Assembly (NCBI GenBank): GCA_964017155.1
Contig: OZ024857.1
Span: 34,059,042 to 34,123,041 of the forward strand
Reading direction: 5' to 3'
Source: Oasisia sp. SBJ-2009
Lineage: Eukaryota > Annelida > Polychaeta > Sabellida > Siboglinidae
Length of the DNA stretch: 64,000 nt
The position numbers and the translations under genes were made by a program. Numbering within the stretch: the first letter of the stretch is position 1; each line of letters begins with the position of its first letter. The notes under the pieces are model-generated. The model saw only the letters and a list, made by a program, of their open reading frames with translations, did no database searches and was not told the DNA's origin. Shown one piece after another: positions 1 through 12,250 of the stretch.

Positions 1-959
1 ACCCAACCTCCCCACTTCACCCAACCTCCCCAGAGCACCCAACCTCCCCACTCCACCGAACCTCCCCACTCCACACAACCTCCCCTCTCCACCCAACCTC
101 CCCAATTAACCCAACCTCCCCTCTCCACGCAACCTCCCCACCCCGCCCAAACTCCCCTCTCCACCCAACCTCCCCACTTCATCCAACCTCCCCACTTCAC
201 CCAACCTCCGCACTCCACACAACTTCCCCACTTCACACAACCTCCCCACTCAACCCAACCTCCCCACTTCACCCAACCTCCCCATTTCACCCAACCTCCC
301 CACATCACCCAACCTCCCCACTCCACCCAACCTCCCCAAATCACCCAACGTCCCCATTCCACTCAAATTCCCCATTCCACCCATCCTCCTCACTCCACCC
401 AACCTCTCCACTCCACCCAACCTCCCCACTCCACCCAACCTCCCCACATCACCCAACCTCCCTACTTCGCCCAACCTCCCCACTCCACCCAACCTCCGCA
501 CTCCACCCAAAGTTCGCACTCAACCGAACCTCCACACTTCACCCAACCTCCCCTCTCCACCCAACCTCCCCACTTAACCCAACTTCCCCACTCCACGCAA
601 CCTCCCCACCCCGCCCAAACTCCCCTCTCCACCCAACCTCCCCACTTCACCCAACCTCCCCACTTCACCCAACCTCCGCAATTCACACAACTTCCCCACT
701 TCACACAACCTCCCCACTCAACCCAACCTCCCCACTTCACCCAACCTCCCCATTTCACCCAACCTCCCCACATCACCCAACCTCCCCACTACACCCAACC
801 TCCCCAAATCACCCAACGTCCCCACTCCACTCAAATTCCCCATTCCACCCATCCTCCTCACTCCACCCAACCTCCCCACTCCACCCAACCTCCCCACTCC
901 ACCCAACCTCCCAACTCCACCCAACCTCCCCACTTCACCAAACCTCCGCATTCCAACCA
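1..959. repeat. Left-edge block, paralogue of 25,208-26,166 and 29,424-30,382
   Basis: The order of monomer variants matches the stretch 25,207 bp downstream and, one 4,216-bp period later, the stretch 29,423 bp downstream. A shared rare variant, acctctccactcc, occurs at about 403, 25,610 and 29,826. A few point differences separate the copies, for example ccgcaattc near 677 against ccgcactcc near 25,884. The match ends near 959, where this copy continues into ccgcacgcc monomers and the other two switch to cctctcc monomers. It contains the aatta-ending monomer (91-108) and the aaagttcgcactca monomer (505-522). Confidence 0.8.
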
Positions 960-1113
960 ACCTCCGCACGCCACCCAACCTCCGCACTCGAACCAACTTC
1001 CGCACTCCACCCAACCTCCGCACTCCACCCAACTTCCGCACTCCACCCAACTTCCGCACTCCACCCAACCTCCGCACTCCACACAACTTCCCCACTTCAT
1101 ACAACCTCCCCAC

Positions 1114-2004
1114 TCAACCCAACCTCCCCACTTCACCCAACATCCCCACTTCACCCAACCTCCCCACATCACCCAACCTCCCCACTCCACCCAACCTCCC
1201 CAAATCACCCAACCTCCCCACTCCACTCAATCTCCCCACTCCACCCAACCTCCTCACTCCACCCAACCTCCCCACTTCACCCAACCTCCCCAGAGCACCC
1301 AACCTCCCCACTCCATCGAACCTCCCCACTCCACACAACCTCCCCTCTCCACCCAACCTCCCCACTTCACCCAACCTCCCCACATCACCCAACCTCCCCA
1401 CTCCACCCAACCTACCCAAATCACCCAACCTCCCCACTCCACCCAACCTCCCCACTTCACCCAACCTTCGCACTTCATCCAACCTCCGCACTCCACCCAA
1501 TCTCCGCATTCCACCCAACCTCCCCACTTCACCCAACCTTCGCACTTCATCCAACCTCCGCACTCCACCCAATCTCCGCACTCCACCCAACTTCCGCACT
1601 CCACCCAACTTCCCCACTTCACCCAACCTCCCCACTCCACCCAACCTCCTCACTCCACCCAACCTCCCCACTTCACCCAACATCCCCAGAGCATCCAACC
1701 TCCCCACACCACGCAACCTCCCCACTCCACCCAACCTCCCCACCCCGCCCAAACTCCCCAGAGCACCCAACCTCCCCACTTCACCCAACCTCCCCACATC
1801 ACCGAAACTCCCCACTCTCCCCACTTCACCCAACCTCCCCACTCCACCCAACCTCCCCACATCACCCAACCTTCGCACTTCATCCAACCTCCGCACTCCA
1901 CCCAACCTCCGCACTCCACCCAACTTCCGCACTCCACCCAACTTCCGCACTCCACCCAACCTCCGCACTCCACACAACTTCCCCACTTCATACAACCTCC
2001 CCAC
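1114..2004. repeat. 891-bp HOR unit (first of seven)
   Basis: Forty-nine 18-mers plus one 9-bp half-monomer at offset about 705 of the unit. Other copies start at 2005, 3760, 4651 (837 bp, three monomers lost beside the half-monomer), 6352, 7243 (990 bp, rearranged, half-monomer lost) and 8962. The half-monomer lies 687 bp after the unit start (27-bp monomer at 1801, 2692, 4447, 5338, 7039 and 9649), which confirms that the units are homologous. Copies 1 and 2 differ at only a few bases. Confidence 0.87.
1801..1827. repeat. 27-bp monomer: 18-mer plus 9-bp half-monomer (20 copies)
   Basis: An accgaaactccccactct monomer is followed by only nine bases, ccccacttc, before the next acccaacc start, shifting the 18-bp register by half a unit. 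Further copies start at 2692, 4447, 5338, 7039, 8794, 9649, 12773, 14186, 16300, 19962, 22171, 33636, 36561, 39652, 41249, 43458, 50567, 53136 and 58313. The accgaaact variant occurs only in this context, which argues for a single origin followed by spread through duplication. At 39652 the half-monomer ends in catttc instead of cacttc, so a recombination joint lies there. Confidence 0.92.
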
Positions 2005-2895
2005 TCAACCCAACCTCCCCACTTCACCCAACATCCCCACTTCACCCAACCTCCCCACATCACCCAACCTCCCCACTCCACCCAACCTCCCCAAATCACC
2101 CAACCTCCCCACTCCACTCAATCTCCCCACTCCACCCAACCTCCTCACTCCACCCAACCTCCCCACTTCACCCAACCTCCCCAGAGCACCCAACCTCCCC
2201 ACTCCATCGAACCTCCCCACTCCACACAACCTCCCCTCTCCACCCAACCTCCCCACTTCACCCAACCTCCCCACATCACCCAACCTCCCCACTCCACCCA
2301 ACCTACCCAAATCACCCAACCTCCCCACTCCACCCAACCTCCCCACTTCACCCAACCTTCGCACTTCATCCAACCTCCGCACTCCACCCAATCTCCGCAT
2401 TCCACCCAACCTCCCCACTTCACCCAACCTTCGCACTTCATCCAACCTCCGCACTCCACCCAATCTCCGCACTCCACCCAACTTCCGCACTCCACCCAAC
2501 TTCCCCACTTCACCCAACCTCCCCACTCCACCCAACCTCCTCACTCCACCCAACCTCCCCACTTCACCCAACATCCCCAGAGCATCCAACCTCCCCACAC
2601 CACGCAACCTCCCCACTCCACCCAACCTCCCCACCCCGCCCAAACTCCCCTCTCCACCCAACCTCCCCACTTCACCCAACCTCCCCACATCACCGAAACT
2701 CCCCACTCTCCCCACTTCACCCAACCTCCCCACTCCACCCAACCTCCCCACTTCACCCAACCTTCGCACTTCATCCAACCTCCGCACTCCACCCAACCTC
2801 CGCACTCCACCCAACTTCCGCACTCCACCCAACTTCCGCACTCCACCCAACCTCCGCACTCCACACAACTTCCCCACTTCATACAACCTCCCCAC
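2005..2895. repeat. 891-bp HOR unit (second of seven)
   Basis: Directly abuts the first unit and repeats the same monomer order. Visible differences from copy 1 include cctctcc in place of cagagc near 2,649 (compare 1,758). The 27-bp monomer starts at 2692. Confidence 0.87.
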
Positions 2896-3759
2896 TCAAC
2901 CCAACCTCCCCACTTCACCCAACATCCCCACTTCACCCAACCTCCCCACATCACCCAACCTCCCCACTCCACCCAACCTCCCCAAATCACCCAACCTCCC
3001 TACTCCACTCAATCTCCCCACTCCACCCAACTTCCTCACTGCACCCAACCTCCCCACTTCACCCAACCTCCCCAGAGCACCCAACCTCCCCACTCCACCG
3101 AACCTACCCACTCCTCCCAACCTCCCCTCTCCACCCAACCTCCCCACTTAACCCAACTTCCCCACTCCACGCAACCTCCCCACCCCGCCCAAACTCCCCT
3201 CTCCACCCAACCTCCCCACTCCACCCAATCTCCGCACTCCACCCAACTTCCGCACTCCACCCAACTTCCCCACTTCACCCAACCTCCCCACTCCACCCAA
3301 CCTCCTCACTCCACCCAACCTCCCCACTTCACCCAACATCCCCAGAGCATCCAACCTCCCCACACCACGCAACCTCCCCACTTCACCCAACCTCCCCATT
3401 TCACCCAACCTCCCCACATCACCCAACCTCCCCACTACACCCAACCTCCCCAAATCACCCAACGTCCCCACTCCACTCAAATTCCCCATTCCACCCATCC
3501 TCCTCACTCCACCCAACCTCCCCACTCCACCCAACCTCCCCACTCCACCCAACCTCCCAACTCCACCCAACCTCCCCACTTCACCAAACCTCCGCATTCC
3601 AACCAACCTCCGCACGCCACCCAACCTCCGCACTCGAACCAACTTCCGCACTCCACCCAACCTCCGCACTCCACCCAACTTCCGCACTCCACCCAACTTC
3701 CGCACTCCACCCAACCTCCGCACTCCACACAACTTCCCCACTTCATACAACCTCCCCAC

Positions 3760-6351
3760 TCAACCCAACCTCCCCACTTCACCCAACATCCCCACTTCAC
3801 CCAACCTCCCCACATCACCCAACCTCCCCACTCCACCCAACCTCCCCAAATCACCCAACCTCCCCACTCCACTCAATCTCCCCACTCCACCCAACCTCCT
3901 CACTCCACCCAACCTCCCCACTTCACCCAACCTCCCCAGAGCACCCAACCTCCCCACTCCATCGAACCTCCCCACTCCACACAACCTCCCCTCTCCACCC
4001 AACCTCCCCACTTCACCCAACCTCCCCACATCACCCAACCTCCCCACTCCACCCAACCTACCCAAATCACCCAACCTCCCCACTCCACCCAACCTCCCCA
4101 CTTCACCCAACCTTCGCACTTCATCCAACCTCCGCACTCCACCCAATCTCCGCATTCCACCCAACCTCCCCACTTCACCCAACCTTCGCACTTCATCCAA
4201 CCTCCGCACTCCACCCAATCTCCGCACTCCACCCAACTTCCGCACTCCACCCAACTTCCCCACTTCACCCAACCTCCCCACTCCACCCAACCTCCTCACT
4301 CCACCCAACCTCCCCACTTCACCCAACATCCCCAGAGCATCCAACCTCCCCACACCACGCAACCTCCCCACTCCACCCAACCTCCCCACCCCGCCCAAAC
4401 TCCCCTCTCCACCCAACCTCCCCACTTCACCCAACCTCCCCACATCACCGAAACTCCCCACTCTCCCCACTTCACCCAACCTCCCCACTCCACCCAACCT
4501 CCCCACATCACCCAACCTTCGCACTTCATCCAACCTCCGCACTCCACCCAACCTCCGCACTCCACCCAACTTCCGCACTCCACCCAACTTCCGCACTCCA
4601 CCCAACCTCCGCACTCCACACAACTTCCCCACTTCATACAACCTCCCCACTCAACCCAACCTCCCCACTTCACCCAACATCCCCACTTCACCCAACCTCC
4701 CCACATCACCCAACCTCCCCACTCCACCCAACCTCCCCAAATCACCCAACCTCCCCACTCCACTCAATCTCCCCACTCCACCCAACCTCCTCACTCCACC
4801 CAACCTCCCCACTTCACCCAACCTCCCCAGAGCACCCAACCTCCCCACTCCATCGAACCTCCCCACTCCACACAACCTCCCCTCTCCACCCAACCTCCCC
4901 ACTTCACCCAACCTCCCCACATCACCCAACCTCCCCACTCCACCCAACCTACCCAAATCACCCAACCTCCCCACTCCACCCAACCTCCCCACTTCACCCA
5001 ACCTTCGCACTTCATCCAACCTCCGCACTCCACCCAATCTCCGCATTCCACCCAACCTCCCCACTTCACCCAACCTTCGCACTTCATCCAACCTCCGCAC
5101 TCCACCCAATCTCCGCACTCCACCCAACTTCCGCACTCCACCCAACTTCCCCACTTCACCCAACCTCCCCACTCCACCCAACCTCCTCACTCCACCCAAC
5201 CTCCCCACTTCACCCAACATCCCCAGAGCATCCAACCTCCCCACACCACGCAACCTCCCCACTCCACCCAACCTCCCCACCCCGCCCAAACTCCCCTCTC
5301 CACCCAACCTCCCCACTTCACCCAACCTCCCCACATCACCGAAACTCCCCACTCTCCCCACTTCATCCAACCTCCGCACTCCACCCAACCTCCGCACTCC
5401 ACCCAACTTCCGCACTCCACCCAACTTCCGCACTCCACCCAACCTCCGCACTCCACACAACTTCCCCACTTCATACAACCTCCCCACTCAACCCAACCTC
5501 CCCACTTCACCCAACATCCCCACTTCACCCAACCTCCCCACATCACCCAACCTCCCCACTCCACCCAACCTCCCCAAATCACCCAACCTCCCTACTCCAC
5601 TCAATCTCCCCACTCCACCCAACTTCCTCACTGCACCCAACCTCCCCACTTCACCCAACCTCCCCAGAGCACCCAACCTCCCCACTCCACCGAACCTACC
5701 CACTCCTCCCAACCTCCCCTCTCCACCCAACCTCCCCACTTAACCCAACTTCCCCACTCCACGCAACCTCCCCACCCCGCCCAAACTCCCCTCTCCACCC
5801 AACCTCCCCACTCCACCCAATCTCCGCACTCCACCCAACTTCCGCACTCCACCCAACTTCCCCACTTCACCCAACCTCCCCACTCCACCCAACCTCCTCA
5901 CTCCACCCAACCTCCCCACTTCACCCAACATCCCCAGAGCATCCAACCTCCCCACACCACGCAACCTCCCCACTTCACCCAACCTCCCCATTTCACCCAA
6001 CCTCCCCACATCACCCAACCTCCCCACTACACCCAACCTCCCCAAATCACCCAACGTCCCCACTCCACTCAAATTCCCCATTCCACCCATCCTCCTCACT
6101 CCACCCAACCTCCCCACTCCACCCAACCTCCCCACTCCACCCAACCTCCCAACTCCACCCAACCTCCCCACTTCACCAAACCTCCGCATTCCAACCAACC
6201 TCCGCACGCCACCCAACCTCCGCACTCGAACCAACTTCCGCACTCCACCCAACCTCCGCACTCCACCCAACTTCCGCACTCCACCCAACTTCCGCACTCC
6301 ACCCAACCTCCGCACTCCACACAACTTCCCCACTTCATACAACCTCCCCAC
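3760..6351. repeat. 2.6-kb higher-order repeat, copy 2 (2,592 bp)
   Basis: Same order as copy 1: 891-bp unit, 837-bp unit, 252-bp part, 612-bp block. It is 54 bp (exactly three monomers) shorter than copy 1. The loss lies just after the 9-bp half-monomer of the second unit (about 5,365), where cacttc runs straight into an atccaacctccgc monomer. Confidence 0.85.
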
Positions 6352-8961
6352 TCAACCCAACCTCCCCACTTCACCCAACATCCCCACTTCACCCAACCTC
6401 CCCACATCACCCAACCTCCCCACTCCACCCAACCTCCCCAAATCACCCAACCTCCCCACTCCACTCAATCTCCCCACTCCACCCAACCTCCTCACTCCAC
6501 CCAACCTCCCCACTTCACCCAACCTCCCCAGAGCACCCAACCTCCCCACTCCATCGAACCTCCCCACTCCACACAACCTCCCCTCTCCACCCAACCTCCC
6601 CACTTCACCCAACCTCCCCACATCACCCAACCTCCCCACTCCACCCAACCTACCCAAATCACCCAACCTCCCCACTCCACCCAACCTCCCCACTTCACCC
6701 AACCTTCGCACTTCATCCAACCTCCGCACTCCACCCAATCTCCGCATTCCACCCAACCTCCCCACTTCACCCAACCTTCGCACTTCATCCAACCTCCGCA
6801 CTCCACCCAATCTCCGCACTCCACCCAACTTCCGCACTCCACCCAACTTCCCCACTTCACCCAACCTCCCCACTCCACCCAACCTCCTCACTCCACCCAA
6901 CCTCCCCACTTCACCCAACATCCCCAGAGCATCCAACCTCCCCACACCACGCAACCTCCCCACTCCACCCAACCTCCCCACCCCGCCCAAACTCCCCTCT
7001 CCACCCAACCTCCCCACTTCACCCAACCTCCCCACATCACCGAAACTCCCCACTCTCCCCACTTCACCCAACCTCCCCACTCCACCCAACCTCCCCACAT
7101 CACCCAACCTTCGCACTTCATCCAACCTCCGCACTCCACCCAACCTCCGCACTCCACCCAACTTCCGCACTCCACCCAACTTCCGCACTCCACCCAACCT
7201 CCGCACTCCACACAACTTCCCCACTTCATACAACCTCCCCACTCAACCCAACCTCCCCACTTCACCCAACATCCCCACTTCACCCAACCTCCCCACATCA
7301 CCCAACCTCCCCACTCCACCCAACCTCCCCAAATCACCCAACCTCCCCACTCCACTCAATCTCCCCACTCCACCCAACCTCCTCACTCCACCCAACCTCC
7401 CCACTTCACCCAACCTCCCCAGAGCACCCAACCTCCCCACTCCATCGAACCTCCCCACTCCACACAACCTCCCCTCTCCACCCAACCTCCCCACTTCACC
7501 CAACCTCCCCACATCACCCAACCTCCCCACTCCACCCAACCTACCCAAATCACCCAACCTTCGCACTTCATCCAACCTCCGCACTCCACCCAATCTCCGC
7601 ATTCCACCCAACCTCCCCACTTCACCCAACCTTCGCACTTCATCCAACCTCCGCACTCCACCCAATCTCCGCACTCCACCCAACTTCCGCACTCCACCCA
7701 ACTTCCCCACTTCACCCAACCTCCCCACTCCACCCAACCTCCTCACTCCACCCAACCTCCCCACTTCACCCAACATCCCCAGAGCATCCAACCTCCCCAC
7801 ACCACGCAACCTCCCCACTCCACCCAACCTCCCCACCCCGCCCAAACTCCCCTCTCCACCCAACTTCCCCACTTCACCCAACCTCCCCACTCCACCCAAC
7901 CTCCTCACTCCACCCAACCTCCCCACTTCACCCAACATCCCCAGAGCATCCAACCTCCCCACACCACGCAACCTCCCCACTCCACCCAACCTCCCCACCC
8001 CGCCCAAACTCCCCTCTCCACCCAATCTCCGCATTCCACCCAACCTCCCCACTTCACCCAACCTTCGCACTTCATCCAACCTCCGCACTCCACCCAATCT
8101 CCGCACTCCACCCAACCTTCGCACTCCACCCAACCTCCGCACTCCACCCAACTTCCGCACTCCACCCAACTTCCGCACTCCACCCAACCTCCGCACTCCA
8201 CACAACTTCCCCACTTCATACAACCTCCCCACTCAACCCAACCTCCCCACTTCACCCAACATCCCCACTTCACCCAACCTCCCCACATCACCCAACCTCC
8301 CCACTCCACCCAACCTCCCCAAATCACCCAACCTCCCTACTCCACTCAATCTCCCCACTCCACCCAACTTCCTCACTGCACCCAACCTCCCCACTTCACC
8401 CAACCTCCCCAGAGCACCCAACCTCCCCACTCCACCGAACCTACCCACTCCTCCCAACCTCCCCTCTCCACCCAACCTCCCCACTTAACCCAACTTCCCC
8501 ACTCCACGCAACCTCCCCACCCCGCCCAAACTCCCCTCTCCACCCAACCTCCCCACTCCACCCAATCTCCGCACTCCACCCAACTTCCGCACTCCACCCA
8601 ACTTCCCCACTTCACCCAACCTCCCCACTCCACCCAACCTCCTCACTCCACCCAACCTCCCCACTTCACCCAACATCCCCAGAGCATCCAACCTCCCCAC
8701 ACCACGCAACCTCCCCACTCCACCCAACCTCCCCACCCCGCCCAAACTCCCCTCTCCACCCAACCTCCCCACTTCACCCAACCTCCCCAAATCACCGAAA
8801 CTCCCCACTCTCCCCACTTCACCCAACCTCCACACTCCACCCAACCTCCCCACTTCACCCAACCTCCGCACTCCACCCAACTTCCGCACTCCACCCAACT
8901 TCCGCACTCCACCCAACCTCCGCACTCCACACAACTTCCCCACTTCATACAACCTCCCCAC
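6352..8961. repeat. 2.6-kb higher-order repeat, copy 3 (2,610 bp, rearranged)
   Basis: Order is 891, 990, 252 and 477 bp. The 990-bp element (7243-8232) carries an internal duplication of the stretch around the agagcatcc and caccacgc monomers (7,740-7,860 and 7,900-8,010) and has lost its half-monomer. The last block (8485-8961) is shorter than the 612-bp form and ends in a variant half-monomer context, aaatcaccg at about 8,789 instead of acatcaccg. It has a 27-bp monomer starting at 8794. Confidence 0.8.
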
Positions 8962-10104
8962 TCAACCCAACCTCCCCACTTCACCCAACATCCCCACTTC
9001 ACCCAACCTCCCCACATCACCCAACCTCCCCACTCCACCCAACCTCCCCAAATCACCCAACCTCCCCACTCCACTCAATCTCCCCACTCCACCCAACCTC
9101 CTCACTCCACCCAACCTCCCCACTTCACCCAACCTCCCCAGAGCACCCAACCTCCCCACTCCATCGAACCTCCCCACTCCACACAACCTCCCCTCTCCAC
9201 CCAACCTCCCCACTTCACCCAACCTCCCCACATCACCCAACCTCCCCACTCCACCCAACCTACCCAAATCACCCAACCTCCCCACTCCACCCAACCTCCC
9301 CACTTCACCCAACCTTCGCACTTCATCCAACCTCCGCACTCCACCCAATCTCCGCATTCCACCCAACCTCCCCACTTCACCCAACCTTCGCACTTCATCC
9401 AACCTCCGCACTCCACCCAATCTCCGCACTCCACCCAACTTCCGCACTCCACCCAACTTCCCCACTTCACCCAACCTCCCCACTCCACCCAACCTCCTCA
9501 CTCCACCCAACCTCCCCACTTCACCCAACATCCCCAGAGCATCCAACCTCCCCACACCACGCAACCTCCCCACTCCACCCAACCTCCCCACCCCGCCCAA
9601 ACTCCCCTCTCCACCCAACCTCCCCACTTCACCCAACCTCCCCACATCACCGAAACTCCCCACTCTCCCCACTTCACCCAACCTCCCCACTCCACCCAAC
9701 CTCCCCACTTCACCCAACCTTCGCACTTCATCCAACCTCCGCACTCCACCCAACCTCCGCACTCCACCCAACTTCCGCACTCCACCCAACTTCCGCACTC
9801 CACCCAACCTCCGCACTCCACACAACTTCCCCACTTCATACAACCTCCCCACTCAACCCAACCTCCCCACTTCACCCAACATCCCCACTTCACCCAACCT
9901 CCCCACATCACCCAACCTCCCCACTCCACCCAACCTCCCCAAATCACCCAACCTCCCTACTCCACTCAATCTCCCCACTCCACCCAACTTCCTCACTGCA
10001 CCCAACCTCCCCACTTCACCCAACCTCCCCAGAGCACCCAACCTCCCCACTCCACCGAACCTACCCACTCCTCCCAACCTCCCCTCTCCACCCAACCTCC
10101 CCAC
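8962..10104. repeat. 2.6-kb higher-order repeat, copy 4 (partial)
   Basis: A complete 891-bp unit (8962-9852) and the following 252-bp part (9853-10104) match copies 1-3. The second 891-bp unit is absent, so 891 passes directly to 252. Beyond about 10,080 the sequence matches a different family that recurs at 26.2 kb and 30.4 kb. Confidence 0.8.
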
Positions 10105-11640
10105 TTAACCCAACTTCCCCACTCCACGCAACCTCCCCACCCCGCCCAAACTCCCCTCTCCACCCAACCTCCCCACTTCACCCAACCTCCCCACTTCACC
10201 CAACCTCCGCACTCCACACAACTTCCCCACTTCACACAACCTCCCTACACAACCCAACCTCCCCACTTCACACAACCTCCCCATTTCACCCAACCTCCCC
10301 ACATCACCCAACCTCCCCACTACACCCAACCTCCCCAAATCACCCAACGTCCCCACTCCACTCAGATTCCCCATTCCACCCATCCTCCTCACTCCACCCA
10401 ACCTCCCCACTCCACCCAACCTCCCCACTCCACCCAACCTCCCAACTCCACCCAACCTCCCCACTTCACCAAACCTCCGCATTCCAACCAACCTCCGCAC
10501 GCCACCCAACCTCCGCACTCGAACCAACTTCCGCACTCCACCCAACTTCCGCACTCCACCCAACCTCCGCACTCCACACAACTTCCCCACTTCATACAAC
10601 CTCCCCACTCAACCCAACCTCCCCACTTCACCCAACATCCCCACTTCACCCAACCTCCCCACATCACCCAACCTCCCCACTCCACCCAACCTCCCCAAAT
10701 CACCCAACCTCCCCACTCCACTCAATCTCCCCACTCCACCCAACCTCCTCACTCCACCCAACCTCCCCACTTCACCCAACCTCCCCAGAGCACCCAACCT
10801 CCCCACTCCACCGAACCTCCCCACTCCACACAACCTCCCCTCTCCACCCAACCTCCCCAATTAACCCAACCTCCCCTCTCCACGCAACCTCCCCACCCCG
10901 CCCAAACTCCCCTCTCCACCCAACCTCCCCACTTCATCCAACCTCCCCACTTCACCCAACCTCCGCACTCCACACAACTTCCCCACTTCACACAACCTCC
11001 CCACTCAACCCAACCTCCCCACTTCACCCAACCTCCCCATTTCACCCAACCTCCCCACATCACCCAACCTCCCCACTCCACCCAACCTCCCCAAATCACC
11101 CAACGTCCCCATTCCACTCAAATTCCCCATTCCACCCATCCTCCTCACTCCACCCAACCTCCCCACTTCACCCAACCTCCCCAGAGCACCCAACCTCCCC
11201 ACTCCACCGAACCTCCCCACTCCACCCAACCTCCCCTCTCCACCCAACCTCCCCACTTAACCCAACCTCCCCACTCCACGCAACCTCCCCACCCCGCCCA
11301 AACTCCCCTCTCCACCCAACCTCCCCACTTCACCCAACCTCCCCACTTCACCCAACCTCCGCACTCCACACAACTTCCGCACTCCACCCAACCTCCCCAC
11401 TCCACCCAACCTCCCCACTTCACCCAACCTCCCCAGAGCACCCAACCTCCCCACTCCACCGAACCTCCCCACTCCTCCCAACCTCCACTCTCCACCCAAC
11501 CTCCCCACTTAACCCAACTTCCCCACTCCACGCAACCTCCCCACCCCGCCCAAACTCCCCTCTCCACCCAACCTCCCCACTTCACCCAACCTCCCCACTT
11601 CACCCAACCTCCGCACTCCACACAACTTCCCCACTTCACA
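10079..11640. repeat. Dispersed block shared with 26.17-27.73 kb and 30.39-31.95 kb
   Basis: Monomer order and rare variants match stretches 16,090 and 20,306 bp downstream. Diagnostic shared variants are ctacacaaccc at about 10,245, 26,335 and 30,551, and ctcagattcc at about 10,371, 26,461 and 30,677. The offset 16,090 equals 18 x 891 plus 52, and 52 is the sum of the register breaks in between (five half-monomers, two +4 joints, net -1 from single-base indels). Confidence 0.8.
10609..11004. repeat. Type example of the 22-monomer (396-bp) cassette
   Basis: Twenty-two consecutive 18-mers in fixed order. They run from the monomer after an actca end, through acatc, aaatc, actcaatc, cctcctcactcc, agagc, accg, acac and aatta/cttaa types (14 monomers, 252 bp). 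They then continue through acgc, gcccaaact, ccgcactcc and acacaactt types to the next actca end (8 monomers, 144 bp). The same 396-bp spacing between cassette starts recurs at 718, 11257, 14642, 17889, 18285, 24665, 25061, 28881, 29277, 30915, 31563, 31959, 33840, 34236-34488 (252-bp form), 34488, 34884, 36765, 38403, 40000, 42209, 44418, 48890, 51527 and 58499. The 252-bp part alone also occurs, for example at 2896, 5488, 8233 and 9853. I infer that this is an older repeat unit from which the longer HORs were assembled. Confidence 0.8.
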
Positions 11641-12231
11641 CAACCTCCCCACTCAACCCAACCTCCCCACTTCACCCAACATCCCCACTTCACCCAACCT
11701 CCCCACTCCACCCAACCTCCCCACTTCACCCAACCTTCGGACTTCACCCAACCTCCCCACATCACCCAACCTCCCCACTCCACCCAACCTACCCAAATCA
11801 CCCAACCTCCCCACTCCACCCAACCTCCCCACTTCACCCAACCTTCGCACTTCATCCAACCTCCGCACTCCACCCAATCTCCGCACTCCACCCAACTTCC
11901 GCACTCCACCCAACTTCCGCACTCCACCCAACCTCCGCACTCCACACAACTTCCCCACTTCATACAACCTCCCCACTCAACCCAACCTCCCCACTTCACC
12001 CAACATCCCCACTTCACCCAACCTCCCCACATCACCCAACCTCCCCACTCCACCTAACCTCCGTCCTCCACCCAACCTCCGCCCTCCACCAAACCTCCCC
12101 ACTCCACCCAACTTCCCCACTTCACCCAACCTCCCCACTCCACCCAACCTCCTCACTCCACCCAACCTCCCCACTCCACCCAACATCCCCAGAGCACCCA
12201 ACCTCCCCACTCCACGCAACCTCCCCACTTC

Positions 12232-12250
12232 AACCAAAGCTCCTAACTTC
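12232..12250. repeat. 19-bp monomer (+1 bp, private)
   Basis: aaccaaagctcctaacttc stands where the paralogous copies (15,817; 19,424; 33,098; 36,023; 37,904; 47,055; 50,029) have acccaagctcccaacttc. One extra A and two substitutions make this copy unique in the window. Confidence 0.85.

Larger units (their letters stand above)
1114..3759. repeat. 2.6-kb higher-order repeat, copy 1 (2,646 bp)
   Basis: Made of two 891-bp units, a 252-bp cassette part and a 612-bp block (34 monomers). The same order follows in the next two copies. Because each 891-bp unit has 49 full monomers plus a 9-bp half-monomer, two of them restore the 18-bp register (2,646 = 147 x 18). Neighbouring copies differ by few point changes and by gains or losses of whole monomers, as expected from unequal exchange or replication slippage in register. 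Confidence 0.85.

Noticed and set aside
505..522. The aaagttcgcactca monomer as a possible regulatory site
   Set aside because: It is the most diverged common monomer and recurs at fixed places in the HORs, but it matches no binding motif I recognise and behaves as an ordinary inherited variant.
1114..2004. Long minus-strand open reading frames (up to 329 codons) of Gly/Val/Arg/Leu- or Trp/Gly/Val-rich hexapeptide repeats
   Set aside because: All three minus frames show overlapping open stretches, as expected for an 18-bp monomer with few stops. Frames run through +4 and +/-1 shifts unchanged in openness (for example at 15239, 16777 and 54783), the peptides are low complexity, and no promoter, splice or start context is seen. 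They are by-products of the repeat.
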